Source: Pseudomonas viridiflava (GTDB taxonomy: Bacteria > Pseudomonadota > Gammaproteobacteria > Pseudomonadales > Pseudomonadaceae). From it: a stretch of DNA of 64,000 nucleotides. A program made the translations under genes and the position numbers. The notes beneath the pieces are model-generated. The model ran no database searches. It was not told where the DNA came from and was given only the letters and a program-made list of their open reading frames with translations. The stretch covers positions 124,001 through 188,000 of the forward strand of contig NZ_UTKY01000016.1 of NCBI RefSeq assembly GCF_900583165.1. Reading direction: 5' to 3'. This document shows positions 52,941 through 61,596 of the stretch, piece after piece. Each line of letters starts with the position of its first letter. Position 1 is the stretch's first letter.

Positions 52941-52955
52941 GTTCGATTACCGAAC
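52941..52955. promoter_or_regulatory. Candidate operator upstream of aroQ
   Basis: GTTCGATTACCGAAC is a 15-bp dyad (GTTCG/CGAAC, 5-base centre), similar to the site at 48755-48769. Located 83 bp upstream of the aroQ start. Confidence 0.5.
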
Positions 52956-53084
52956 GGTGAATCCGGCCTAACGGGCGTTCGAGTCAGATCAGGTATTACA
53001 TGGGGTTATTGAGCCAGCAGGATTTAAGGGGCGTTGGCTGGGTATTTCCAGCCTTCGGCATGACAAATATATTTGCCATTACAC

Positions 53085-53100
53085 CGCCCCTCCCACATTT
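53085..53100. repeat. REP remnant (family 1, half)
   Basis: CGCCCCTCCCACATTT is the outer end of one REP arm without a partner. In the spacer downstream of trmA. Confidence 0.65.
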
Positions 53101-53123
53101 CTGATTTTCGGTGTTCTACAGAC

Positions 53124-54203
53124 TTAGCGTCGAGTCAGCAGGACCCCAGACTCCATATGATGCGTCCACGGAAACTGGTCAAACATCGCGCATTGCGTAA
53201 TCCGATGGGTGTCATGCAGCTGCGCAATGTTTGCCGCCAACGTCTCCGGGTTGCAGGAGATGTAGAGGATGTTGTCGAAGCGGCGGGTCAGTTCGCAGGT
53301 GTCCGGGTCCATACCGGCGCGCGGCGGGTCGACGAAGACGCTGCCGAATTCGTAGCTTTTCAGGTCGATGCCATGCAAGCGACGGAACGGGCGCACTTCG
53401 TTCAGCGCTTCGGTGAGTTCTTCGGCAGAGAGGCGCACCAGGGTGACGTTATCTACCGCGTTTTCATCGAGGTTGCTCAGCGCTGCGTTCACCGAGGTCT
53501 TGCTGATTTCGGTGGCCAGCACGTTGCGCACGCGGGTCGCCAGGGGCAGGGTGAAGTTGCCGTTGCCGCAGTACAACTCCAGCAGGTCATCCGGGCGATC
53601 GCCCAAGGCTTCGTATGCCCAATTGAGCATCTTCTGGTTCACTGTGCCGTTGGGCTGGGTGAACGCGCCTTCGGGTTGGCGATAGCTGAACGTGCGCCCA
53701 CCAACGTCGAGTTGCTCGACCACATAGTCGTGGCCGATCACATCACGCTTGCCCTTGGAGCGGCCGATGATGCTCACGTTCAAGTCAGCGGCCAGTTGGT
53801 TCGCGGCAGTGTGCCAATGCTCGTCCAGCGGGCGGTGATAGCACAGGGTGATCATCGCATCGCCGGCCAGGGTGGTGAGGAACTCCACCTGGAACAGCTT
53901 GTGGCTCAAGGCTGCACTGGCTTGCCAGGCGGCCTTGAGTTGGGGCATCAACTGGTTGATGCGCAGGCTGGCGATGGGGAACTCTTCGATCAGGATCGGC
54001 GTGCGCTTGTCGTCCTGGGAGAACATTGCGTAGTGGCGCTCACCGCCTTCGCGCCATAGGCGGAACTCCGCCCGCAGGCGGAAGTTCTGCAGCGGCGAGT
54101 CGAATACCTGCGGCTCCGGCGCGTCAAACGGGGCGAGCAGGTCACGCAAACGCGTGACCTTGTCTTGCAGTTGAACGGTGTAGCTTGCGGCGTCAAAAGT
54201 CAT
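53124..54203 (-). CDS. trmA: tRNA (uracil-5-)-methyltransferase
   Basis: 359-aa SAM-dependent enzyme forming m5U54 in the T-loop of tRNA. Seen: [14 protein letters not shown] (SAM-binding motif I), [20 protein letters not shown] with the nucleophilic Cys, and the C-terminal MESGVLL with the general-base Glu. It lacks the TRAM domain of RlmD, as expected of TrmA. Its start overlaps the stop of the purine permease gene by 4 bp, so the two are cotranscribed. Confidence 0.96.
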   Translation of the reverse strand: MTFDAASYTVQLQDKVTRLRDLLAPFDAPEPQVFDSPLQNFRLRAEFRLWREGGERHYAMFSQDDKRTPILIEEFPIASLRINQLMPQLKAAWQASAALSHKLFQVEFLTTLAGDAMITLCYHRPLDEHWHTAANQLAADLNVSIIGRSKGKRDVIGHDYVVEQLDVGGRTFSYRQPEGAFTQPNGTVNQKMLNWAYEALGDRPDDLLELYCGNGNFTLPLATRVRNVLATEISKTSVNAALSNLDENAVDNVTLVRLSAEELTEALNEVRPFRRLHGIDLKSYEFGSVFVDPPRAGMDPDTCELTRRFDNILYISCNPETLAANIAQLHDTHRITQCAMFDQFPWTHHMESGVLLTRR

Positions 54204-55495
54204 GCGTTGAACCAGCCCAGCTTGATCACAAACAGAATCGACAGAATCACCAGCGCCGGGTTCAGCTCACGGTAGCGGCCCGAAAGCAGCTTGATGGCGG
54301 TCCAGGCGATGAAACCGAAGGCGATGCCGTTGGCGATGGAGTAAGTGAAGGGCATCGCCAGGGCGGTAATCACCACCGGCGCTGCAACAGTGATGTCATC
54401 CCAGTCGATCTCGGCCAGGCCTTGGGTCATCAGTACGGCCACAAACAGCAGCGCTGGCGCGGTGGCGTAGGCGGGCACGCTGGCGGCCAGTGGCGAGAAG
54501 AACAAGGCGAGCAGGAACAGGATCGCCACTACGATGGCGGTCAAACCCGTACGGCCACCGGCGCTGACGCCCGCAGCCGATTCGATGTAGCTGGTGGTGG
54601 TCGAGGTGCCCAACAGGGAACCAGCCATGGCGGCGGTGCTGTCGGCGATCAGCGCACGACCCATTTTTGGCATGTGGCCGTCCTTGCCCATCAGGCCGGC
54701 GCGCTTGGCGACGCCGATCAGGGTGCCGGAGTTGTCGAACAGGTCGACGAACAGGAACGCGAAGATCACGCTGACCAGGCCGATATCCAGTGCGCCTTTG
54801 ATATCCAGCTGCAGGAACGTCGGCGCCAGAGATGGCGGCATCGAGGTCACGCCGATGAACGGGGTGAAGCCCAGCACGATCGAGGCGATGGTCACCGCCA
54901 GGATACCGATCAGTACCGCGCCTCGTACGGCCAGGGCTTCCAGCGCGACGATCAGCACAAAACCGAGGGTGGCCAGGATCGGCGCCGGTTGTTTCAGGTC
55001 GCCCATGCCCACCATGGTGGCCGGGTTGCTCACCACGATACCGGCGTTATGCAGCGCGATCAGCGCCAGGAACAGGCCGATACCGGCAGCAATCGCCGAG
55101 CGCAGGGGCAGGGGGATGGCGTTGATGATCCACTCGCGAATGCGAAAGATCGACAGCAGGAAGAACAGCACCGCCGAAATGAATACCGCACCCAGCGCTA
55201 CCTGCCAGGTATGGCCCATGTGCAAAACCACGGTGTAGGTAAAGAAGGCGTTCAGGCCCATGCCCGGTGCCAGCGCAATCGGGTAGTTGGCGATCAGGCC
55301 CATCACGGTCGAACCGATGGCGGCGGCCAGGCAGGTGGCGACGAACACCGCACCTTTGTCCATGCCGGTCTCACCCAAAATGCTCGGGTTCACGAACAGG
55401 ATGTAGGCCATGGCCAGGAATGTGGTGATACCCGCGAGAATTTCAGTGCGCACATTGGTGTTGTGGGCTTTGAGTTGAAACAGCTTTTCCAGCAT
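54200..55495 (-). CDS. NCS2-family purine permease (AdeP/GhxP-like)
   Basis: 431-aa inner-membrane permease of the azaguanine-like NCS2 group, which imports adenine, guanine or hypoxanthine by proton symport. Seen: N-terminal [76 protein letters not shown] and [20 protein letters not shown], which are hallmark segments. ATG 55495 with AGGGAG upstream; the long upstream frame from 55756 has no family similarity. Coupled to trmA by a 4-bp overlap. Confidence 0.93.
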   Translation of the reverse strand: MLEKLFQLKAHNTNVRTEILAGITTFLAMAYILFVNPSILGETGMDKGAVFVATCLAAAIGSTVMGLIANYPIALAPGMGLNAFFTYTVVLHMGHTWQVALGAVFISAVLFFLLSIFRIREWIINAIPLPLRSAIAAGIGLFLALIALHNAGIVVSNPATMVGMGDLKQPAPILATLGFVLIVALEALAVRGAVLIGILAVTIASIVLGFTPFIGVTSMPPSLAPTFLQLDIKGALDIGLVSVIFAFLFVDLFDNSGTLIGVAKRAGLMGKDGHMPKMGRALIADSTAAMAGSLLGTSTTTSYIESAAGVSAGGRTGLTAIVVAILFLLALFFSPLAASVPAYATAPALLFVAVLMTQGLAEIDWDDITVAAPVVITALAMPFTYSIANGIAFGFIAWTAIKLLSGRYRELNPALVILSILFVIKLGWFNA

Positions 55496-55668
55496 GCCGG
55501 CTCCCTGTGACGCTATTTTGCGTCGTGATTTGTTGACCTCTAAGTCAAAGCACAAACTGCGCCAAGCGCCTTTGGTTTCAGAGAGGATCGGAAAAAGCGG
55601 CGCATGATACCAGCAGCCGGGGCCTTGAGGCATACTGCGCCGACGTTTAAACCAAGGTCGCCGCCCGC

Positions 55669-56115
55669 ATGAAAAAAGCCACCGCGTGGAGTCTAGCTCT
55701 GATCCCCATTCTCGGCCTGTGGCTCGGCGCAGCACCGGTGTGGAGCGCGACTGCACCGCCTTTGAGCGAGGTGCGTGTGTTCAAAGTCGAATCGGCGCGT
55801 TGCACCGAAACCATCCCGGAGCGGGCGCAGGGCACGCAGATGTGTACGCACCGTGGGCCGACCAAGGTGTCGGTAATGGAGGTCGGCCTGGGCAATAACC
55901 CTTTAGGCAAATTCAATGGCGCTGTGCTCAACGGGCAGCGCACCCCGGTTTGCCAGGTCGGCACTGAGAGCCAGGTGTGCAATGGGGCGGGCACGGTGAT
56001 GGGTTATATCTACGTATTTGACGTGAATGTTGAGGCTCAGGGTTGGTTCGAATACACCAACTCTTCCATCAACGGCCCGCAGAACACCTTGAAGACCTTG
56101 CTCAATATCCGCTGA
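55669..56115 (+). CDS. YolA-like (DUF4879) secreted protein
   Basis: 148-aa exported protein. Seen: signal peptide (KKATAWSLALIPILGLWLGA, cleavage near VWSA), then a beta-rich domain with four cysteines, the conserved EVRVFKVESARCTE opening, and GWFEYTNSSINGPQNTLKT at the C-terminus, as in DUF4879/YolA proteins. Paired cysteines suggest disulfides. Its role is unknown; it stands alone ~100 bp upstream of the aldehyde oxidoreductase operon. Confidence 0.82.
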   Translation: MKKATAWSLALIPILGLWLGAAPVWSATAPPLSEVRVFKVESARCTETIPERAQGTQMCTHRGPTKVSVMEVGLGNNPLGKFNGAVLNGQRTPVCQVGTESQVCNGAGTVMGYIYVFDVNVEAQGWFEYTNSSINGPQNTLKTLLNIR

Positions 56116-56211
56116 TCAATCCCCTTGAACGCTCATAACCCCGGGCAGTCGTACCCCTGAGACGGCGACTTTCCTGAACGCCGCGGATGTACACCAACCC
56201 GTGAGGTGTTT

Positions 56212-56721
56212 ATGAGCGCAACTCCCAACGGCGCGGCGGCCCAGCCGTTCGTCAGTCACTCGATTCGCCTGCGCCTCAATGGCCAGGACCACCAACTGGA
56301 CGTGTTGCCCTGGACCACGCTGCTGGACCTGCTGCGCGAACAGCTCGACCTGACCGGCAGCAAAAAGGGCTGCGACCACGGCCAATGCGGCGCGTGCACC
56401 GTGTTGCGCGATGGCAAGCGCGTCAACGCCTGCCTGACGTTGGCGGTGATGTGCGACGGCGCCGAGTTGACCACCATCGAAGGCTTGGCCAGCGGTGACG
56501 TGCTTCACCCGATGCAGCAAGCCTTTATCAAGCGCGATGCCTTCCAGTGCGGTTACTGCACCCCCGGCCAGATCTGCTCCGCCGTGGGCCTTATGAATGA
56601 AGGCCGGGCATGTGACTCGGCGCAAATCCAGGAACTGATGAGCGGGAACCTGTGCCGCTGTGGTGCCTACGGCAACATCCGTGATGCGATTGAAGATGTT
56701 GTGTTGGGAGGTGAACAGTGA
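56212..56721 (+). CDS. paoA: Aldehyde oxidoreductase [2Fe-2S] subunit (PaoA/YagT type)
   Basis: 169-aa small subunit of a xanthine-oxidase-family molybdoenzyme. Seen: ferredoxin-type cluster GCDHGQCGACTV plus later Cys (NACLTL), and the all-helical second cluster with CGYCTPGQICS and NLCRCGAYG. The E. coli relative PaoA has a twin-arginine signal; here the N-terminus (MSATPNGAAAQPFVSHS) carries none, so this complex should be cytoplasmic. ATG 56212 with GAGG. Overlaps paoB by 4 bp. Confidence 0.9.
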   Translation: MSATPNGAAAQPFVSHSIRLRLNGQDHQLDVLPWTTLLDLLREQLDLTGSKKGCDHGQCGACTVLRDGKRVNACLTLAVMCDGAELTTIEGLASGDVLHPMQQAFIKRDAFQCGYCTPGQICSAVGLMNEGRACDSAQIQELMSGNLCRCGAYGNIRDAIEDVVLGGEQ

Positions 56722-57707
56722 ATCCCTTCCAGTACAGCAAGCCCGTGGATGTACACGAAGCCGTGCACCTGAGCAGTGCCGCCTCGCGCTTTATCGCCGG
56801 CGGCACCAACCTGCTGGACCTGATGAAAGAAAACATCAGCCGTCCCGAGCACCTGATAGATATCACCGGCCTGCCGTTGCACGAAGTGGAAGAAACCGCC
56901 CACGGTGGCGTGCGCATCGGCGCGTTGGTCAGCAATGCCGACCTGGCCTGGCACCCGCTGATTGAGCAGCGTTACCCGCTGTTGTCCCAAGCGATCCTCG
57001 CCGGCGCCTCGCCGCAACTGCGCAATATGGCCAGCACCGGCGGCAACCTGTTGCAGCGTACCCGTTGCTACTACTTTTACGACGCCGCCGTGCCCTGCAA
57101 TAAGCGTGAGCCCGGCAGCGGCTGCCCGGCGCGTACCGGCTTGAATCGTATTCACGCGATCCTTGGCGCAAGCGACCAATGTGTCGCCACTCACCCCTCG
57201 GATATGTGCGTGGCCCTGGCTGCGCTGGAGGCGCGGGTGCATGTGCAAGGGCGTGGCGGCGCGCGAATCATCGAGTTTGCCGACTTTCATCGCCTGCCTG
57301 GCGACGCACCGCAGCGCGACAACCTTCTGGCCGACGATGAACTGATCACCGCTGTTGAATTGCCCGCCGATAACCTGGCCAGCCATAGCAATTACCTGAA
57401 AATTCGCGACCGCGCCTCCTACGCCTTCGCCTTGGTGTCTGTTGCCGCCGCCCTGGAGTTGGACGGCGACCAGATCATCGACGCGCGACTGGCCCTTGGC
57501 GGTGTGGCCCACAAACCTTGGCGTGACCGTGCGGTTGAAGCGTCGCTGATCGGCCAGACGGTCAGCCGCGAAACCTTCAGCCACGCCGCCGACGCCCTGT
57601 TGCAAGACGCAGAGCCGTTGGAACACAACGGCTTCAAGATCAAGTTGGCGCGCCGCGCAATCATTCGAGCGTTAAGTGACGCCGCTGTCGCAGGAGAACG
57701 CCCATGA
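56718..57707 (+). CDS. paoB: Aldehyde oxidoreductase FAD subunit (PaoB/YagS type)
   Basis: 329-aa FAD subunit. Seen: the PCMH-type FAD segment FIAGGTNLLDLMKE, GALVSNADLA, TGGNLLQRTRC, and the Cys-rich insert (RCYYFYD..VPCNKREPGSGCPAR) that binds an additional [4Fe-4S] cluster in PaoB, then THPSDMCVALAALEA and a C-terminal CO-dehydrogenase-flavoprotein domain. It passes electrons from the molybdenum subunit to an acceptor. 4-bp overlaps with both neighbours. Confidence 0.92.
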   Translation: MNPFQYSKPVDVHEAVHLSSAASRFIAGGTNLLDLMKENISRPEHLIDITGLPLHEVEETAHGGVRIGALVSNADLAWHPLIEQRYPLLSQAILAGASPQLRNMASTGGNLLQRTRCYYFYDAAVPCNKREPGSGCPARTGLNRIHAILGASDQCVATHPSDMCVALAALEARVHVQGRGGARIIEFADFHRLPGDAPQRDNLLADDELITAVELPADNLASHSNYLKIRDRASYAFALVSVAAALELDGDQIIDARLALGGVAHKPWRDRAVEASLIGQTVSRETFSHAADALLQDAEPLEHNGFKIKLARRAIIRALSDAAVAGERP

Positions 57708-59887
57708 CCGCCATCGGCAAACCATTGGACCGTGTCGACGGTCTGCTCAAAGTCACCGGCCAGGCACGCTATGCCGGTGAGTTTCCCGAAGCGGGCTTGC
57801 TGCATGGCAGTGTGGTGTCTAGCACTATCGCCAAGGGCCGCGTGATCAGTATCGATACGTCCAAGGCGCTCGCGCTGCCGGGGGTGGTGAGGGTGCTCAG
57901 CCACCTCAACCGACCCAAGATCGCCAGTTACGACGAGGCCTTTGCTGACGACGATGCGGCGGATGGCTCGCCGTTTCGCCCGCTGTACAACGACCGCGTG
58001 CTGTACAGCGGGCAGCCCCTGGCCCTGGTGATTGCCGACAACCTGGAGCTGGCGCGGCATGCGGGCTCCTTGGTGCAGATCGAATACGAAGCCGAAGCTT
58101 TTGACACCGATCTGGTCGCCCAGCAGTCACATGCGCACCCCTCGCCGCAAACGCCGCCCGCGCCACGCGGCTACTTCCAGGCCCAATGGAGTGCGGCCGC
58201 CGTCAGCCTCGACCTGCATTACAGCACCCCGGTCGAACACCACAACCCCATGGAACCCCACGCCAGCACCGTGTTGTATCAAGCCGATGGCAGCCTGCAT
58301 ATCCACGACAAAACCCAAGGCCCGCAGAACTGCCAGGCCTATGTGCAAAAAGTCTTCGGCCTGGATAAAAGCCAGGTGCGCATCTTCGCCGCATTCGTAG
58401 GCGGCGCGTTTGGCTCTGGCCTGCGCCCGCAGTACCAGTTGCCGTTGGCAGTGATGGCGTCTTTGGCGCTGAAACGCTCGGTGCGCGTGACCTTGACTCG
58501 CCAGCAGATGTTCACCTTCGGCTATCGCCCGCGCACCTTGCAGCGTCTGCAAATGGGCGCTGCCACCGACGGCACATTACTCGCGCTCGGTCACACGGCC
58601 ATCGGCCAGACCTCGCGTTTCGAGGACTTTAGCGAGCACGTGGTGGAATGGAGCGGCATGCTCTATCACTGCAATAACGTGCAGCTGACCTACAACCTGG
58701 TGCCGCTGGATGTGTTCACGCCGTTGGACATGCGCGCCCCCGGTGCCGCCCTCGGCGTAATCGGCCTGGAATGTGCCATGGACGAGGTGGCCTGCGCGTT
58801 GGGGCTCGACCCGGTACAGCTGCGGCTGATCAACTACGCCGAGCGCAATCAAAACGAAGACAAACCCTGGTCCAGCAAAGCCCTACGCGAGTGTTACAGC
58901 GAAGGCGCCGAGCGGTTTGGATGGTCGCAACGCAACCCGGAACCGCGCAGCATGCGCGACGGCCGCCAGTTGATCGGCTGGGGCATGGCCGGCGGCGTGT
59001 GGGAAGCCATGCAGATGAAGGCCAGCGCCAAGGCGCGTATCGACGCCCAAGGCAAGCTGACGGTGAGCAGCGCCACCACGGATATCGGCACCGGCACTTA
59101 TACAGTCATGACCCAGATCGCCGCGCAGGCGAGCGGCGTGGCGGTCGAGGACGTTACCTTCCTGCTGGGCGATTCGTCATTGCCGACCGCACCCTTGCAA
59201 GGCGGCTCGTTTACTGTTTCCTCGGTCGGTACGGCCGTGCAGCAAGCTTGTGAAGCGCTAAATGCCAAGTTGCTGGAAGTTGCCAGGCAGACCTATCCCG
59301 TGTTCAAGGACGTCGAGGCCGTGCGCTTTGAAAACGGCCAACTGCATACCGGCGACGTGAGTGTGTCGTTGGCACAGCTGGTCAAGGACGCAGGCGAAGA
59401 CGCGCTTGAAGTACAGGTCGACAGCGAGCCCGACCAAAAGCGCGAAGGGTATTCAACCGCCACTCACTCGGCGGTATTCGTCGAAGTGCGGGTGGATGAA
59501 GACTTGGGCACCATCAAGGTCAGCCGTGTGGTCAGCGCCATTGCCGCAGGGCGTGTGGTCAACCCGAAGATGGCCCGCAGCCAGATTCTCGGCGGCGTGG
59601 TGTGGGGCATCGGCATGGCCTTGCATGAGGAGACGCAGGCCGACCATCAGCTGGGGCGTTTCATGAACCATAGCTTGGCGGAGTACCACATCCCGGTGAA
59701 TGCCGATATCGGCGAGATTGATGTGGTTTTTGTCGAGGAACACGACGAGATCGTCAACGCGTTGGGTTCGAAGGGCGTGGGTGAGATCGGTATTGTCGGG
59801 GTGGCGGCGGCGGTGGCGAATGCGGTGTATCACGCCACTGGCAAGCGGGTAAGGGACTTTCCCATCACCTTGGATAAGGTGCTTTAA
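57704..59887 (+). CDS. paoC: Aldehyde oxidoreductase molybdopterin subunit (PaoC/YagR type)
   Basis: 727-aa catalytic subunit with molybdopterin cytosine dinucleotide. Seen: N-terminal GKPLDRVDGLLKVTGQARYA, YSTPVEHHNPMEPHAS, FVGGAFGSGLRPQ, DMRAPGAALG, GTGTYTVMTQIAAQ, GGSFTVSSVGTAVQQA, and the catalytic Glu in SKGVGEIGIVGVAAA near the C-terminus. PaoABC oxidises aromatic aldehydes in E. coli; the substrate here is unproven. No MocA/XdhC-type maturation gene lies beside it. Confidence 0.93.
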   Translation: MTAIGKPLDRVDGLLKVTGQARYAGEFPEAGLLHGSVVSSTIAKGRVISIDTSKALALPGVVRVLSHLNRPKIASYDEAFADDDAADGSPFRPLYNDRVLYSGQPLALVIADNLELARHAGSLVQIEYEAEAFDTDLVAQQSHAHPSPQTPPAPRGYFQAQWSAAAVSLDLHYSTPVEHHNPMEPHASTVLYQADGSLHIHDKTQGPQNCQAYVQKVFGLDKSQVRIFAAFVGGAFGSGLRPQYQLPLAVMASLALKRSVRVTLTRQQMFTFGYRPRTLQRLQMGAATDGTLLALGHTAIGQTSRFEDFSEHVVEWSGMLYHCNNVQLTYNLVPLDVFTPLDMRAPGAALGVIGLECAMDEVACALGLDPVQLRLINYAERNQNEDKPWSSKALRECYSEGAERFGWSQRNPEPRSMRDGRQLIGWGMAGGVWEAMQMKASAKARIDAQGKLTVSSATTDIGTGTYTVMTQIAAQASGVAVEDVTFLLGDSSLPTAPLQGGSFTVSSVGTAVQQACEALNAKLLEVARQTYPVFKDVEAVRFENGQLHTGDVSVSLAQLVKDAGEDALEVQVDSEPDQKREGYSTATHSAVFVEVRVDEDLGTIKVSRVVSAIAAGRVVNPKMARSQILGGVVWGIGMALHEETQADHQLGRFMNHSLAEYHIPVNADIGEIDVVFVEEHDEIVNALGSKGVGEIGIVGVAAAVANAVYHATGKRVRDFPITLDKVL

Positions 59888-59913
59888 CCCGATTTTCCAG
59901 ATTATGGATATCC

Positions 59914-60008
59914 AAATGTGGGAGGGGGCTTGCCCCCGATAGCGGTGTATCAGCTGCCACATGTGCTGGCTGACACACTGCAATCGGGGGCAAGCCCCCT
60001 CCCACATT
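59914..60008. repeat. REPIN (family 1)
   Basis: AAATGTGGGAGGGGGCTTGC ... GCAAGCCCCCTCCCACATT with TAGCGGTGTATCAG and CTGACACACTGCAA next to the arms. Between convergent paoC and the MFS gene. Confidence 0.93.
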
Positions 60009-60028
60009 CACCGCATTGCCACATTGAG

Positions 60029-61279
60029 CTAGGCGGTGGTTTTGAGAGCCGGCTCTTCCACCGGCACATGCATCCGATCCCGATTCGCCAGGGTCGGAAA
60101 CAGCTTTATCCACACCCCCGTCACCACCAACGTACCAATCCCGCCCATCACCACCGCAGGCACGGTGCCGAACCAATGGGCGGTGATCCCCGATTCAAAT
60201 TCCCCCAACTGATTCGACGCGCCGATAAACAGCCCGTTGACCGCACTGACCCGTCCGCGCATTTCATCCGGGGTTTCCAACTGCACAAACGACGCACGGA
60301 TCACCATGCTGATCATGTCTGCCGCGCCCAACACCACCAGCACCGCCAACGAAAACCAGAACGAGGTGGAGAGCCCGAACGCAATGGTCGCTACGCCAAA
60401 CACGCCCACCGCCGTGAACATCACGCGGCCGACTTTGCGGTCTACCGAGAAGCGCGCCAGCCACAGCGACATCAACAACGCCCCCACCGCCGGCGCCGAG
60501 CGCAGCAGGCCCAGGCCCCAGGCGCCGGTGAGCAGGATGTCCTTGGCGAACACCGGCAGCAATGCGGTGGCGCCGCCCAGCAGCACGGCGAAGAGGTCCA
60601 GGGAGATGGCGCCGAGGATGTCCGGGCGGCTGCGAATAAAGCGGATGCCGGCCAGCAGCGAGTCCAGAGTGGCTTTGCCCTTGTTGAGCGGGGTCTGGCG
60701 GGCGGGCAGGTTAAGGGTCAGCACGCAGGCAATGATGTACAGCACCACGGTGGGCCCGTAGACCCACACGCTGCCAAAGGCATACAGCAGACCGCCCAAG
60801 GCCGGGGCGACAATGGTTGCCAGTTGCTGGGCCGATTGCGACGAGGCCACCGCCCGTGGGAACAACGCACTGGGCACAATGCTCGGCAGCATGGCCTGGG
60901 TGGTAGGCATTTCAAACGAGCGCGCCGCGCCCAGCAGGAACGCGAGGATAAAAATCATCTCGCGGGTCACGTTGCCGGTCAGCCCGCCGATGGCCAGCGA
61001 AAGCGCAATCAGCGCCTGCACGGTCTGGCAGATGGCAGCGACCTTGCGTCGCTCATAGCGGTCGGCCACATGCCCGGTGTGCAGCATAAACAGCACGCGC
61101 GGCACGAATTCAACCAAACCCACCAAACCCAGGTCGAGCACGTTGCCGGTCAGTTGGTAGAGGTTCCAGCCAATCGCCACGGTGAGCATCTGGAAGCCGC
61201 TGGCGGTAAAGATGCGCGCCAGCCAGAACGCGATGAAAGGGCGGTGGTGACGCAACAACAACGCGGGTTCACTAGGCAT
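60029..61279 (-). CDS. MFS exporter (EntS/MFS_3 type)
   Basis: 416-aa MFS protein with about twelve helices. Seen: FIAFWLARIFTASGFQMLTV, the loop-1 motif GHVADRYERRKVA, and RGRVSAVNGLFIGASNQLGE, the diagnostic segment of the MFS_3 group that includes the enterobactin exporter EntS. Substrate unknown: no siderophore gene lies in the window, though an AATGATAATC stretch resembling part of a Fur box is found 35 bp upstream of the start. Confidence 0.87.
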   Translation of the reverse strand: MPSEPALLLRHHRPFIAFWLARIFTASGFQMLTVAIGWNLYQLTGNVLDLGLVGLVEFVPRVLFMLHTGHVADRYERRKVAAICQTVQALIALSLAIGGLTGNVTREMIFILAFLLGAARSFEMPTTQAMLPSIVPSALFPRAVASSQSAQQLATIVAPALGGLLYAFGSVWVYGPTVVLYIIACVLTLNLPARQTPLNKGKATLDSLLAGIRFIRSRPDILGAISLDLFAVLLGGATALLPVFAKDILLTGAWGLGLLRSAPAVGALLMSLWLARFSVDRKVGRVMFTAVGVFGVATIAFGLSTSFWFSLAVLVVLGAADMISMVIRASFVQLETPDEMRGRVSAVNGLFIGASNQLGEFESGITAHWFGTVPAVVMGGIGTLVVTGVWIKLFPTLANRDRMHVPVEEPALKTTA

Positions 61280-61596
61280 CGGGAATTCGGGTCAAGGCCG
61301 GAGGGAGCACCGAGATTATCATTAAGTTGTAACAGATGGTTGCAACAACTGAGCTGAGGCAGTCTGTCACGCGGCAAAAGACCACGCCGTCCTACAGCGA
61401 AAACCGGACTACTCTTTCAGCAATGCTTGATCCAGATCAAAACCTCCCCAGGGATTGCTCTGGCGGCCGAAGGGCCAGAATCCCTACGTGGTGGTTAAAA
61501 AAAGAAACGAATTGAAATTCGCCAGACTCCATATCAGTGGGGGCAGTGGGTGCAGGCTTCCGCCAGCAGCCGGTATTACCTGACAGAGGAAGACAT
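61280..61596. other. 317-bp divergent promoter region of the MFS and cioAB genes
   Basis: No gene. It contains GATTATCATT (61314-61323, partial Fur-box resemblance) near the MFS start and the ANR box at 61427-61440, and ends with the RBS AGAGGAAG before cioA. Confidence 0.6.
61427..61440. promoter_or_regulatory. ANR/FNR box upstream of cioAB
   Basis: TTGATCCAGATCAA is a perfect match to TTGAT-N4-ATCAA, 157 bp upstream of the cioA start. In P. aeruginosa ANR represses cioAB at low oxygen; the same control is likely here. Confidence 0.85.

Noticed and set aside
54185..55510. 441-codon + strand frame opposite the NCS2 permease
   Set aside because: Very rich in Arg, Gln, Gly and His, no domain; mirrors the third codon positions of the permease gene.
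2346..60008. Recurring palindromic repeats as a CRISPR array
   Set aside because: Copies are kilobases apart, paired in inverted orientation and lack regular spacers; they are REP/REPIN elements.
59918..61357. 479-codon + strand frame opposite the MFS exporter
   Set aside because: Starts inside a REPIN and has a low-complexity His/Gln/Arg composition; the minus-strand MFS gene is well supported.
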